Shown piece after piece: positions 53,469 through 63,360 of a stretch of DNA of 64,000 bases. Under the pieces are notes generated by a model. The model was given only the letters and a program-made list of their open reading frames with translations, did no database searches and had not been told where the DNA came from. Position 1 is the stretch's first letter. Every line of letters starts with the position of its first letter. The DNA is taken from assembly GCA_934661195.1 (NCBI GenBank), contig CAKUJD010000002.1:1-64000 (forward strand), read 5' to 3'. The translations under genes were made by a program, and so were the position numbers. This DNA is from an uncultured Muribaculaceae bacterium. Its GTDB lineage: Bacteria > Bacteroidota > Bacteroidia > Bacteroidales > Muribaculaceae.

Positions 53469-54056
53469 CACCTTTTTTCACGGCTTTCAGACCGATTATA
53501 ATGCTTTTTTGCAGTTATAGCCACCAAGGGCGCCCAAAACGGCCAGTACAGACAGGCGTTTTTTCCCCACAGCCGCCACTTCATCCCCGCTTCAAGAAAT
53601 CCGTGAAAAATCTGTGGTGATCCGTGGAATATTAATTAAGCGCAATCCGAGGGAAGTGTGTTGAAGTGCAGGCAACATCCTGTGTTATATGTTTCTACAA
53701 TGCCGAAAAAGCCAATCGGCCACGCTTGCCGATAGTGAAATAATGCATAAATTTGCCGCGAATAGATTTTATGAATAAGATGTGCTGAACGAATACACAT
53801 CGGTTAAAACACAGTTGATTCATTTAGAATGGGAGGCGCAGCAAGCGTGCCCCGCATTCACGCTGCCGGCCGCTGACTCTGCACATGGCCGGCGGCGCCG
53901 AATCAATTCAGCAAAAGCCTTTGGCCGGTGCTGCACCGCCTTCAGTCAGCTCCCACACTCTTGTCATTAAAGCCTTCAACAAACATTTTATTACCACGTG
54001 CCGCAGGAGCCGAAGCACTATGTATTTATCAACAAAAAAATTAAAATCACAAAAGG
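53469..54056. other. Leader and control region of sialidase 2
   Basis: No gene is seen. A low-complexity phrase (GAAATCCGTGAAAAATCTGT then GGTGATCCGTGG, near 53599) is of the repeated AATCTGTGG/ATCCGTGG kind found in Bacteroidetes gaps. A promoter CTTG, 19 bases, TAAATTTG (53725-53755) would give a leader of about 300 nt. A five-codon frame (ATG at 53771) starts near its 5' end. Confidence 0.5.
53725..53755 (+). promoter_or_regulatory. Promoter candidate of sialidase 2
   Basis: CTTG, 19 bases, TAAATTTG (53748-53755). Confidence 0.5.
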
Positions 54057-57000
54057 ATGAAAAAAGCATTCTTAAAACACATTTTGCTGCTGTGCTTCAT
54101 CTTTGCAGGCTTCATCACGGCCAATGCCGCCGGCACCAAGCGCTTTGTGAGCGGCTACTGGTGGCAGGCCGCAGGCTATGCCGGCCTCGGCAACCAAAAC
54201 GAGTTGCTTGCCTACGCCGCCTACTACACCACCAGCGACAACGCCCAGGTGAAGGTGAGCTTCAAGCTGCAAGGTGAGTGGAAAAACTATGTGGGCCGTG
54301 TAACGCTGTATGCCCGCAAGTTCGACCCCAGCACATCTGGTAATATTGATGGCGTGCCTAAAACGTTTGAAGTCCTCTGGGACTACCGCGACCCCATTGC
54401 CAAAAACGAGGCTGTGATGCTGTCGCAAACTTCAACCCTGTCCGACGGCACTATGGAACTGCCGGGCGTCATTAAAGAAAAAGGCCCATACATCCTTTAT
54501 ATTGCAGCCGACATAAATGTGAAGGCAGCCGATGGCTCTGATTTGCCTCTTATCGGAGGCACAAAAAAGAACTATACCCGCATCGGCGCCGAAATCACCG
54601 GCCTCTCGGGCGGCAGCTATGGCTACACCAACGAGACTAAAACGGAAAGAGTGTGGGTGAGTGATGGCAACTGGTGGGGTGGTGGACATTATGAAACAGT
54701 CACATCAATAGTTTGGAATAATAGTGTGACTCTAAATAGCCTTTCGCTCCGTAAAGGCGACAATGAGGGCACTCTTGAGTCAAGTGGCAAGCGCGTGCTT
54801 GTTCCGCTGCTCAAGACCATGTTTGCCCCAGGCGACTATTACTCAAAATACTACCGCATACCCGCCATCACCACCGCCGAAGATGGCTCGCTGATTGCAA
54901 TCAGCGACGCGCGCAAATATCACATCCACGACATTGCCAACGACATCGACATGCTATCGCGCCGCTCATATGACAACGGCCGCACGTGGAGCGACCCCGT
55001 GACCATTGCCCGTGGCGACTCTGTGAGCAATGGCAAGGGCGGCCTCGACTGTGCAAATTCGAAAGGCTTTGGCGATGCCGCCTTGGCAGCCCTGCCAAAC
55101 GGCAACGTGATTTGCTCATTCATTCATGGCGACGCCCTTGCAGCGACCGACGCCAACAGCCTTTCGGCCAACAGCTACGTCATTAGCCGCGACAATGGCC
55201 AGACGTGGGGTGAGGCAAAAGAATACAAGGGCCCTGGCGACAATGCAACCAGCACCTTTAAACTGTTCAGCGCTTATCGCGGCTGCATTGCCCCTGGCAA
55301 CATGTGTGTGGTGAAGAGCGGTGTGCTGGCAGGCAAGGTGATTGCCTGTTTCCGAACCGTGTACAGCAATTCCGGCTCATACCACCACGGCAACTACTTC
55401 CTTGTGTATGACCCTGAAAATGACTATTGGGACATATTGTCGACTAATAGAAACTACTCGTATGCCAACTATAGCACAAGCACCGACAGCTACTATTTCT
55501 ATACCCAAAACAATCAGGACGACGAGTCGAAGCTGATAGAGGTCGGTGAAAACAAGTTCGTTATGTCGATGCGTTATGGCACTGGCAACGGCCGTCTGTT
55601 TGTGCCTATCACCATCACTAAAAACCCCAATGGCGTTGTGACCTATTCTGCCGGCAACAGCCTCGGCAGCTGTGGCATGAGTCTTGCAGTGCCTTGCAAC
55701 GGCGACATGACAGCATACACTGCCGACATTAACGGCAAGTCAACCGAACTCATTCTGCACTCTGTGCCAAAAACGGGTGAAAATCGCGGCAGCCTTACTG
55801 GCGGCACGGCCCGCTCGGGCCTGACCATTTACACTGCCGAGAAGTCGAGCATGGCAAGCAACTCGTTTAACTGGACCGAGCGCCTTTGCGTGAGCGACCC
55901 CGGCGACGACCTTGCCGAGACGGCGCAATACAGTGCCCTCACCGTGCAAGGCGACGGCACGGTGGGTCTGCTGTTTGAGGCCTATCCGCAGCCGGTGTAT
56001 GTCTACGGCAACACCCAGGCCGACGGATGCACCCGTGGCGACTTCGTGATGCGCTCGCAGTATATGAATCTGCGCATCGGCGACATCATCGACGGCGCCA
56101 CCGCCCCCAACAAGCAATCGCTGCTTCCCCCCGTAATCACCCCCGAGACTCAGACCTATGACTACAATGACGCATCTACTTGGAAAAATGTGGTGATTAA
56201 GAACGTGAACCCCACTGAGGCAAACTCGTATGTGAACTATAACATAGAGGTGATCGACAACACCGGCAAGCAGGTGGCAATACTGTCCGACGGGCTCAGC
56301 TTCAGTGGTGATTTCATTGAGCTGAAGTGGACCGATGGCGGCGGACTCGACAAAGTGAAGGGCTACATTAAGAATGGATATATGCTGCGCGTCAACGCCA
56401 AGTGCTACACTCAAAACACCAGCTACATCAGCCCGTCGCAGGCAGCTATGCAGATTTATTACTTCAAGACCCCCACACGCAAAATCCAGATTGTGGCTGT
56501 GCCTAACGACAACAACGGCGATCCGCAAATCCAGTCAAACGGCACCATTGCAGGCAAGAGCACTCCAATCATTGCCGGCGTGGGCGACAAGGTGATTGTG
56601 TTTGGCGGCAATGCCAAGAAGCCATACGAGTTCAAGTATTTTACAAGTGACTATTATGGCAGCCAAGACCACCGGAAGCAATATTTCGATGCCAAGTTCA
56701 ACGCCAAGCAGGACAACCCCAACCAATACACGCTGACCATGCCCAGCGAGGCTGACTTCCCCGACAATGGCACCGACTGCATCACCATATATGCCTACTA
56801 CAACCAGGAGTCGATCGGTGTTGAGACCCTTGTGGGCAGCAACTTCTTCAACAGTGCGCACAACACCTACTATCGCAACCCCAACAACTGGAATGATGTT
56901 GTCACCACGCGCCACGGCTTCTACACAGCATGGTGCTCTGAAGAGGGCTTCAGCGGCTCGACTGGCAAGAAGTGGTATGACGAGTCGTCGAGCATCACCG

Positions 57001-57824
57001 ACACTGTGTATGCATGGCACACCCCAACTGCCGACCTCGACATGGCCAAGGGCTATGAACCAAGCAACGTGGAGCTGGACTACAAGCTGCAATATCCCAC
57101 CCAGCTCGGCAAAACCTACAAGGACATGGGGCTTGACCTCACCGCTCAAATCATGAGCGACAAGTCGACGTTTGAAAACTACACTGCTGTGGTGATGCTC
57201 TATAATGTAACCGAAGGACGCTTCATGCTCAAGTCTGAGCTGAACAAGTCGGCAGCCGCCACCAGCACGCAGGCAAGCATGCTCCCGTATGCCAGCGCCG
57301 CCCCCGAGTATGCCTACTATCTGGTCAACGGGCGCGTGTCGCAGTACGCGGCTACCGGATCGGTGGCCATGAACGCCCTTGGCGTAACATCGTGGTATGG
57401 CAACAATGGCAATGAGCCTATCCCCGCGGTTTCGGGCAAGATGACTTTTGCCGACATCATCGACCGAACGGGACTCGACGGCACTCCCAAATACAAGGTG
57501 GTGTTCTTCATCGTGTATAAGACCGGCTCAGAGAACTTCTCGGTGGCCGACCTCACCGAGGGTAAAAACTTCGCAATCAAGATAGAGCATGGCATTGAGC
57601 CCAACGGCAACATGACTGGCGTAGACGCTGTGACTGTGGGCAGCGGCCTGCAGGTGGTGGGCAAGACTGGTTGCGCCACATTCTGCAGCGGCGCCGTGCA
57701 GCCCGTGAGCGTCTACAACGTGCTCGGCCAGCAAGTGGCAAGTTTTGTGCTCGACGGCAGCAAGACCATAGAACTGCCCGGCGGCGTGTATGTGGCCGGC
57801 GGCCAGAAGTTCATAGTGAAGTGA
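54057..57824 (+). CDS. Secreted GH33 exo-alpha-sialidase 2 with T9SS-like tail
   Basis: 1255 residues; signal peptide KHILLLCFIFAGFITANA. It has the same plan as sialidase 1: N-terminal beta module (GYWWQAAGYAGLGNQ), catalytic domain with KYYRIPAITTAEDGSLIAIS, Asp boxes SYDNGRTWS and SRDNGQTWG, DESKLIEVGENKFVMSMRYG and TAQYSALTVQGDGTVGLLFE. Ig-like modules follow, then a tail VSVYNVLGQQVASFVLDG with IELPGGVYVAGGQKFIV. The N-terminal module has an insert near residues 197-215 (TERVWVSDGNWWGGGHYETV) absent from the paralogue. Tails and parts of the catalytic domain are nearly identical, so the two arose by duplication. Different linkage preference is possible but cannot be read. Confidence 0.9.
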   Translation: MKKAFLKHILLLCFIFAGFITANAAGTKRFVSGYWWQAAGYAGLGNQNELLAYAAYYTTSDNAQVKVSFKLQGEWKNYVGRVTLYARKFDPSTSGNIDGVPKTFEVLWDYRDPIAKNEAVMLSQTSTLSDGTMELPGVIKEKGPYILYIAADINVKAADGSDLPLIGGTKKNYTRIGAEITGLSGGSYGYTNETKTERVWVSDGNWWGGGHYETVTSIVWNNSVTLNSLSLRKGDNEGTLESSGKRVLVPLLKTMFAPGDYYSKYYRIPAITTAEDGSLIAISDARKYHIHDIANDIDMLSRRSYDNGRTWSDPVTIARGDSVSNGKGGLDCANSKGFGDAALAALPNGNVICSFIHGDALAATDANSLSANSYVISRDNGQTWGEAKEYKGPGDNATSTFKLFSAYRGCIAPGNMCVVKSGVLAGKVIACFRTVYSNSGSYHHGNYFLVYDPENDYWDILSTNRNYSYANYSTSTDSYYFYTQNNQDDESKLIEVGENKFVMSMRYGTGNGRLFVPITITKNPNGVVTYSAGNSLGSCGMSLAVPCNGDMTAYTADINGKSTELILHSVPKTGENRGSLTGGTARSGLTIYTAEKSSMASNSFNWTERLCVSDPGDDLAETAQYSALTVQGDGTVGLLFEAYPQPVYVYGNTQADGCTRGDFVMRSQYMNLRIGDIIDGATAPNKQSLLPPVITPETQTYDYNDASTWKNVVIKNVNPTEANSYVNYNIEVIDNTGKQVAILSDGLSFSGDFIELKWTDGGGLDKVKGYIKNGYMLRVNAKCYTQNTSYISPSQAAMQIYYFKTPTRKIQIVAVPNDNNGDPQIQSNGTIAGKSTPIIAGVGDKVIVFGGNAKKPYEFKYFTSDYYGSQDHRKQYFDAKFNAKQDNPNQYTLTMPSEADFPDNGTDCITIYAYYNQESIGVETLVGSNFFNSAHNTYYRNPNNWNDVVTTRHGFYTAWCSEEGFSGSTGKKWYDESSSITDTVYAWHTPTADLDMAKGYEPSNVELDYKLQYPTQLGKTYKDMGLDLTAQIMSDKSTFENYTAVVMLYNVTEGRFMLKSELNKSAAATSTQASMLPYASAAPEYAYYLVNGRVSQYAATGSVAMNALGVTSWYGNNGNEPIPAVSGKMTFADIIDRTGLDGTPKYKVVFFIVYKTGSENFSVADLTEGKNFAIKIEHGIEPNGNMTGVDAVTVGSGLQVVGKTGCATFCSGAVQPVSVYNVLGQQVASFVLDGSKTIELPGGVYVAGGQKFIVK

Positions 57825-57854
57825 TGAAATAGATTATAATACGTTACACAGTTA

Positions 57855-57894
57855 AGCCCCTGGCGCCTTGAACAATTGGCCCCAGGGGCTTTTC
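57855..57894 (+). terminator. Terminator after sialidase 2
   Basis: AGCCCCTGG...CCAGGGGCT followed by TTTTCG. Confidence 0.8.
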
Positions 57895-57995
57895 GCCTCC
57901 ACTCAGATTTGAGGTGACCCTCAAAAACGAATCCACAGGGGTGCATGAAGCAAAAATTCAATAGCAGCCAGTGGGCAACAAAGGCTAAAATGTAG

Positions 57996-58003
57996 TAACT
58001 TTG
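57996..58003 (+). promoter_or_regulatory. Promoter -7 box close to the start codon
   Basis: TAACTTTG ends ten bases before the ATG at 58013, leaving a very short leader. Confidence 0.5.
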
Positions 58004-58012
58004 CACATAGCG

Positions 58013-58861
58013 ATGAAAATTTACAAAGGAATAATCACAACAATAGCATCTGTGTTACTGGTCGCCACTGCGGCCTTGCAGCCCGCCACAGCGCGGGCCG
58101 ATGAAAACGACCTTGACGAAAGCATAAGGCTGCCTGTGAGGCGGCTGCATCCCGAGCGCGCCCACAAGCCCGCTCAGCAGCCGGCCGCCGACAGCGACTT
58201 TGCCCGCCGCATGCGCAGCGAGCGTGCCCGTCTGCAAAACCAACAGGCAGGGCAGGACCGCAGCGCCACTGCCGAGCAGCATTCCACCGTCGACAAGGAC
58301 TGGCTCAACAAGCTGCTGTCCACCGACTACACCATTAAGGGCATCGACAGCTATATGCCGCAGCGCTTGCGCTGGGCCGACGACCCGGTGCCCGCAGCAT
58401 CATCGCTGCTGCCAGACTTCTCCGAGTTGAGCCTGCCAGGCGGCGCCACTCGCTATCTGCCGCAGGGTGTGACCATGGACAGCACCTGCAACGCCCTCTA
58501 CCTCTATTTCGACACCAGCGCCGGCCACCCAGGCGCTCTGCACCTGCGCGCACAGTATTATGCCGACGACCCGCTGGGCATCGACAGTGTGACGGTGGTG
58601 GCCAACGGCTTCGTCTACACCTATGTGCCGCGCACGGTGAATCGTGGCCGTGGCCGCGGACGCATGATTTGGGAAAACTTCGACGATGCCGTGACGGCCG
58701 ACATGAAAGACCTCGTGTATGCCCTGAGCCACGCCAAGCAAGTGCTGGTGAAGTACACAGGCAGCACGGGCTTCTCGCACGTGAAGGAGATGACCCCCGC
58801 CGAGGTTACCGCCGCCCGCCGCTCAATCGACCTCTACCGCTCGCTCGGCGGCAGCCTTTAA
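58013..58861 (+). CDS. Exported protein of unknown function
   Basis: 282 residues from the ATG at 58013. Signal peptide (GIITTIASVLLVATAALQPA). A charged, low-complexity region about 30-90 rich in Arg, Gln and Ala is followed by a globular part about 95-282, predicted mostly beta (NALYLYFDTSAGHPGALHLR; DSVTVVANGFVYTYVPRTVN; TADMKDLVYALSHAKQVLVK). I do not recognise the family. Alone between two terminators; a palindromic repeat follows. Confidence 0.65.
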   Translation: MKIYKGIITTIASVLLVATAALQPATARADENDLDESIRLPVRRLHPERAHKPAQQPAADSDFARRMRSERARLQNQQAGQDRSATAEQHSTVDKDWLNKLLSTDYTIKGIDSYMPQRLRWADDPVPAASSLLPDFSELSLPGGATRYLPQGVTMDSTCNALYLYFDTSAGHPGALHLRAQYYADDPLGIDSVTVVANGFVYTYVPRTVNRGRGRGRMIWENFDDAVTADMKDLVYALSHAKQVLVKYTGSTGFSHVKEMTPAEVTAARRSIDLYRSLGGSL

Positions 58862-58929
58862 GGTTTAAAGTTGAATGAGGTGGGTTATATCTGTTGTATC
58901 ACGACATAATTCACTGATTATAAGTATAA

Positions 58930-59125
58930 TGTAGGGACGCGGCATGCCGCGTCCGACGGGCGTAGCCCATCGGCCACATGGTGGCTTCCAAACGCTTACA
59001 CCCCATACAACTGCGCATTCCCACCGTTTGAAAATACAGCCCATAAATAATTTGCTAATTAGCTGATGTATAGTAATTCCCGTCGGACGTGGCATGCCAC
59101 GTCCCTACAGCATTCGTTGCTGTTT
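58930..59125 (+). repeat. Nested palindromic repeat, copy E, with unrelated spacer
   Basis: It lies between the exported unknown (+) and the TlpA-like gene (-). Perfect palindromes are at 58935-58954 (GGACGCGGCATGCCGCGTCC) and 59085-59104 (GGACGTGGCATGCCACGTCC), with GGGCGTAGCCC beside the first and ACAGCATTCGTTGCTGT beside the second. The 120 bases between share no visible similarity with copies A-C, so the ends are kept while the middle is not. Confidence 0.85.
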
Positions 59126-59180
59126 GGAGCATTCTTTACCGCCAATTTGGGTATCCAATCGGGTATTAATAATAAAGTAA

Positions 59181-59212
59181 CGGCTCCCGCAGATGCAGTT
59201 CTGCGGGAGCCG
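59181..59212 (-). terminator. Terminator after the TlpA-like gene
   Basis: CGGCTCCCGCAGA/TCTGCGGGAGCCG, a 13-bp perfect stem, followed on the minus strand by the weakly T-rich TTACTTTATTATT. Confidence 0.75.
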
Positions 59213-59231
59213 TGCATATATTACTAACTAT

Positions 59232-60305
59232 TTACTTCATCAGTTTGGCCACCTCGGCTTCCAGAGCATCGCCCTGCAAGCCGCGCGACACTATCACGCC
59301 CTTGGGGTCTACAATCATGATGTGCGGTATGCCCGAGATTCCATATAGGTCGGTGGGCTGCTCGAGTTTGCCGTTGCCTATCATCACACGCCACGGAATT
59401 TGCAGCTCGGCTATGGCCTTGTGTGTGTCGGCGGGATCGTCCCACACGGCCACACCCACCACGTCGAGCTTGCCGCCATACTTCTTGTAGATGTCCATGA
59501 GCGCGCCCTGGATTTCGGCGCGGCACGGGCCGCACCAGCTTGCCCAGAAGTCGACCACCGTGTATCGGCCCTTGCCCACAAAGTCGCTTAGGCGGCTCTT
59601 GCTGCCGTCCTCGCAGGTGATCTCGAAGTCGGTGAAGCGCTTGCCCACCGCCGTCAGTTGCTTCTGCTTGGCGTCGCTCACAGCCTTCTGCACGCGCTTG
59701 AGGCTGGCATAGCTCTCGGGGGCGGTCTTTATGAGCGAGTCGAGCTGTTGCAAGTTGAACTCCTTGAGCATTATGTAGTAGTTAAACGCCCACGGGCCTA
59801 TACCGTTGTCCTTGTTGTCCTCGTAGGCCGAGTGGAAGCAGTCGGCCATCTTGTCGTTGATGCGCTTGCCCAGCGCGTCGGCCTGGGCCTCGGTGATTTT
59901 CTTGCTCTTGAACTGCTCGCTCACCTGGTTGAACTCGTTGTCGAAGCCGTCGAGCTGCTTGTTCAGTTCGTTCAGCTTGTCGTTGAGGGCGGTGCCTGTG
60001 GCCTTGTGTTCCTTCCACAGCACGGCAATGTCGCCGTCTTCCACTATCAGCCCAAGCCGGCTGCCGTCCACTATCAGGCGGGCGTAGTAGCTGCCGTCAA
60101 CCTTGCCGCTCAGCTGCACACACTTGTTGGCCACGCTGGCGCTGTCGATGGTGTCGCCAGTGTCGTAGCTGGTGAGGTAGGCCATTTTGCCGTTGAATGA
60201 GTCGTCGGGAAATGTGACGGCCAACTTATATTTGCCTCCGCCGCACGATGCCAGCATCAGTGCGGCTCCCAGCATTACAGATAAAATCGGTTTCATATTC
60301 ATCAT
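59232..60305 (-). CDS. TlpA-like thioredoxin-fold lipoprotein
   Basis: 357 residues; lipoprotein signal with LMLASCGGG (Cys near 21). The N-terminal half is the DUF4369-like beta domain plus a helical linker typical of Bacteroidales redoxins. The C-terminal half is the thioredoxin fold with VVDFWASWCGPCRAEI (active site CGPC) and the cis-Pro region GISGIPHIMIVDPKG. It probably reduces disulfides in the periplasm. It starts 10 bp after the GH3 fusion gene stops, so it is co-transcribed with it; the link to wall recycling is inference. Alternative start at 60296. Confidence 0.88.
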   Translation of the reverse strand: MMNMKPILSVMLGAALMLASCGGGKYKLAVTFPDDSFNGKMAYLTSYDTGDTIDSASVANKCVQLSGKVDGSYYARLIVDGSRLGLIVEDGDIAVLWKEHKATGTALNDKLNELNKQLDGFDNEFNQVSEQFKSKKITEAQADALGKRINDKMADCFHSAYEDNKDNGIGPWAFNYYIMLKEFNLQQLDSLIKTAPESYASLKRVQKAVSDAKQKQLTAVGKRFTDFEITCEDGSKSRLSDFVGKGRYTVVDFWASWCGPCRAEIQGALMDIYKKYGGKLDVVGVAVWDDPADTHKAIAELQIPWRVMIGNGKLEQPTDLYGISGIPHIMIVDPKGVIVSRGLQGDALEAEVAKLMK

Positions 60306-60315
60306 ATCATTAATT

Positions 60316-63300
60316 TTATTGTTTAATAGAGTGGTAGAGCAGCGACTGGATGTGCGAGCGCGCGCTCACGCGGCCAAAGGCAGGATTGTCGCGCGTGGGG
60401 CTCACGCGGTTGCACAGGAATATGTATATCATGTCGTTCTTCGGGTCTACCCAGAAGCATGTGCCAGTGAAGCCCGTGTGGCCGTAGGTCTCGGGAGTGG
60501 CCTCGTCGCAGGTCGACGACCAGCTGGGCTTGGCCGTGTTGGGCTTGTCAAAGCCCAGGCCGCGGTGGCTGTTGGGGCTCTTTGATGTGGTGAACGTGTT
60601 CACTGTTTCGGCTTTGTAGAACCGCTGTCCGCCGTAGGTGCCGCCGTTGAGCCACATTTGCAGCAGCTTGGCCAGGTCGTTGGCGTTTGAGAAGAGGCCT
60701 GCGTTGCCCTGTACGCCGCCCGAGAATGCAGCCAGCTCGTCGTGCACATAGCCGTGTATGTGCTGCCGGCGCAGGTAGGTGTCGACCTCGGTGTAGGCTA
60801 TTTGCGACGATGGGAACTTCTCCAGCGGGCGGTAGGTGGTGTGATACGAGCCCAGCGGGGCGAAGATGTAGTTGTTAACAAAGTTGTTGAGCTGCATGTG
60901 GGTGATGTTTTGCACCGCATTGGCCAGCAGGCAGAAGTTGAGGCAGCTGTACAGGTAGCGCTTGGCTCCCAGCGGCTGGTGGTAGATGCGGTTCATAATG
61001 GAGTCGTAGGTCTCCTGGCCGCCATATATGCCCTCGGCAATGGGGATGTTGAACTTCGGGGTCTTCACCGTCGAGAGTATGTCGGTGCGCAGCCGAGCAT
61101 ACTTGTTGCCATAGGCGTTGGCCATCACCTTGATGGTGTTTTGCTCGGTGGGCGCCGACGTTATCAGCTGGCCCTTGTAGGTGTTGCGGTCAAACATCAT
61201 TTCCCACATGTTGAGCGAGGGCGGCATGCCCGTCTCGTGATACAGCAGATCGCGGAATGTGATGCCGGCCTTGTCGGTGCCTTGCAGGCCCGGAATGAAC
61301 TTGCTGGCCGGGTCGTCGAGGGTGAAGTCGCCGTTGTCATACGCCTTCATCACCGCACTCAGCGTGCCTGTGGCTTTCGACACCGATGCCAGGCCGTAGA
61401 GTGTGTTGAGCGTCACAGGAATGCCCGTGCCGAAGTCAATCTCGCCATAGGCGCGGTTGCACACCACCTTGCCGTGGCGGGCCACCAGCACCTGGCAGCC
61501 GGGGAATGCGCGCTGGGCAATGCCGTAGTTGCATATTGAATCGATTTTGTGCAGCAGGGCTGGGTCGAAGCCCACCTCCTCGGGCAGGGTGTAGCCCAGG
61601 CGGCTGGCCTTGTAGCGCACGCCGGTGCCGGCTGCAAACACGCGGCCCGATGCCTTGTCCTTCACCGGTACGGGCAGGATGCCGTCGGCGGCGTTGCCGC
61701 CAAACACAGTCTGTGCCGCATAGTCTTCGGCTGTGGCGGTGCGCTCATATGCCACCACCACGGCATTCACATCGTCGCTGGCCATGAGGCTGGCATAGTT
61801 GTCGAGCTTCTGCGGGTCGCTGAATATCACCACTGTGGCGTCGGGCACCCGTCTGGCTATGCTCAGAGCCATGCTGCGGTAGGCCTCCCCGTCGTTTTTG
61901 ATGGCTATGATCACGCTGTTGAAGCCTCCCGCTTCGATGGCGCGCTCAATGCTGTCGCGCGAGGTGAAGTCGGCACGGTAGTCGAGTGCCGTGGTGGCTG
62001 CGTAGTTTGAGCAGCGGCGCTGGAACATCGACTTGGTGTCGTTGTCCACACCCATGGTCACCACCGCAATGCGGCGGCTGGCCAGATTGCGGATGGGCAG
62101 CAGCTGGCGGTCGTTTTTCACCACGGTTATGGTGCCTGCTGTCAGGCGGCGCGCCATCAGTGAGGCCTCGGGCGAATTCACGTCTTCCACCACATTGCCG
62201 GTGGCCACCTGCTGCGGCTTGTCGAGCCCAAGGGCATACTTGAATCGCAGCATCTTCTTGCACCGCTCGTCTATCACACTCTGCTTCAGCGTGCCGTCGG
62301 CCACGGCGCGCTTTATGGCTGCAATTTCGTCGGGAATGTTCACCGGCATCAGCAGCACGTCGTTGCCGGCCAGCAGCGCGCTCACGCACACCGATCCGTC
62401 CACCTTGGCGCCGCCCATGTTGAGGGCGTCGGTGAATATCAGGCCCTCAAAGCCCATCTTCTTCTTCAGCAGTCCGTTCACCACCTTGTCGCTCATTGTG
62501 CCAGGCATCTTGCGCTGGTCGATGGCAGGCACATAGATGTGGCCCGTGAGCATGCCCGACAGGCCAGAGTTCACATACTGGCGGAAAGGCATGAGGTCGT
62601 CGATGTTGAGCTCCTTCATGCTCTTGTCGATGGTGGGCAGCGACTTGTGCGAGTCCACGGTGGTCGAGCCGTGGCCGGGGAAGTGCTTGCCCACCGACAG
62701 CACGCCGCCGTCTTCAAGGCCCTTGGCAAAGGCGATGCCGTGGCGCGCCACCACATCGGGGTTGTAGCCATAGCTGCGGTCGCCCACCACTGTGCGCGGG
62801 CGGTCGATGACATCGAGCACGGGGGCGAAGTCAACGGTCACGCCCACGCGGCGCAGCTGTCGTGCCAGCTCGCGGCCGTAGTCGTAAAACAGTTTGTCGT
62901 CGTTGATTGCACCCAAATACAGGTTGCGCGGATACTTTGGCGCGTTTTCAAGCCTCATGCTCAGGCCCCACTCGGCGTCGAGCGTAATCATCAGCGGCAC
63001 TTTGGCCATCGACTGGGCCAGATTGGTGCAGCTCACCTGCTTCTTTATCTCGCTCTCTTGGTAGATGAGTCCGCCCACCTTGTATTCGCTCACCAGGCGG
63101 CGCACATCGGCCTCGGTCTGCTCGTTGCCTTGCGGAAATACGGCGGCCACCATCAGCTGCGCTATGCGCTCGTCGGGAGTCATTTGGGCAAAGGTGGAGT
63201 TCACCCACTGCTCCATTGTCTTTTCGTCGGCGCGGTTGAGAATGGCCGGCTTTTTAGCCTGGATGGTGCCCGTGGCCATAACCACAGCCGCCACCAGCAT

Positions 63301-63327
63301 CAATAGGATTCGTTGAATTTGTTTCAT
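60316..63327 (-). CDS. GH3 beta-N-acetylhexosaminidase fused to a beta-lactamase-like domain
   Basis: 1003 residues; signal peptide to about 24. GH3 N-terminal domain (about 40-380) is of NagZ type, with KHFPGHGSTTVDSHKSLP carrying the His/Asp catalytic dyad loop and FTDALNMGGA with the nucleophile Asp. A GH3 C-terminal-like region follows. From about 600 comes a class C beta-lactamase/serine hydrolase domain with LASVSKATG (Ser-x-x-Lys), YSCLNF in place of Tyr-x-Asn, and GHTGFTG late in the domain. This fusion is common in Bacteroidetes and is thought to recycle or trim peptidoglycan. It lies 33 bp after the 5'-nucleotidase half and 10 bp before the TlpA-like gene. Confidence 0.92.
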   Translation of the reverse strand: MKQIQRILLMLVAAVVMATGTIQAKKPAILNRADEKTMEQWVNSTFAQMTPDERIAQLMVAAVFPQGNEQTEADVRRLVSEYKVGGLIYQESEIKKQVSCTNLAQSMAKVPLMITLDAEWGLSMRLENAPKYPRNLYLGAINDDKLFYDYGRELARQLRRVGVTVDFAPVLDVIDRPRTVVGDRSYGYNPDVVARHGIAFAKGLEDGGVLSVGKHFPGHGSTTVDSHKSLPTIDKSMKELNIDDLMPFRQYVNSGLSGMLTGHIYVPAIDQRKMPGTMSDKVVNGLLKKKMGFEGLIFTDALNMGGAKVDGSVCVSALLAGNDVLLMPVNIPDEIAAIKRAVADGTLKQSVIDERCKKMLRFKYALGLDKPQQVATGNVVEDVNSPEASLMARRLTAGTITVVKNDRQLLPIRNLASRRIAVVTMGVDNDTKSMFQRRCSNYAATTALDYRADFTSRDSIERAIEAGGFNSVIIAIKNDGEAYRSMALSIARRVPDATVVIFSDPQKLDNYASLMASDDVNAVVVAYERTATAEDYAAQTVFGGNAADGILPVPVKDKASGRVFAAGTGVRYKASRLGYTLPEEVGFDPALLHKIDSICNYGIAQRAFPGCQVLVARHGKVVCNRAYGEIDFGTGIPVTLNTLYGLASVSKATGTLSAVMKAYDNGDFTLDDPASKFIPGLQGTDKAGITFRDLLYHETGMPPSLNMWEMMFDRNTYKGQLITSAPTEQNTIKVMANAYGNKYARLRTDILSTVKTPKFNIPIAEGIYGGQETYDSIMNRIYHQPLGAKRYLYSCLNFCLLANAVQNITHMQLNNFVNNYIFAPLGSYHTTYRPLEKFPSSQIAYTEVDTYLRRQHIHGYVHDELAAFSGGVQGNAGLFSNANDLAKLLQMWLNGGTYGGQRFYKAETVNTFTTSKSPNSHRGLGFDKPNTAKPSWSSTCDEATPETYGHTGFTGTCFWVDPKNDMIYIFLCNRVSPTRDNPAFGRVSARSHIQSLLYHSIKQ

Positions 63328-63360
63328 TATAAGTGTTTATGTGAATGTGAGTTTTTTCCG

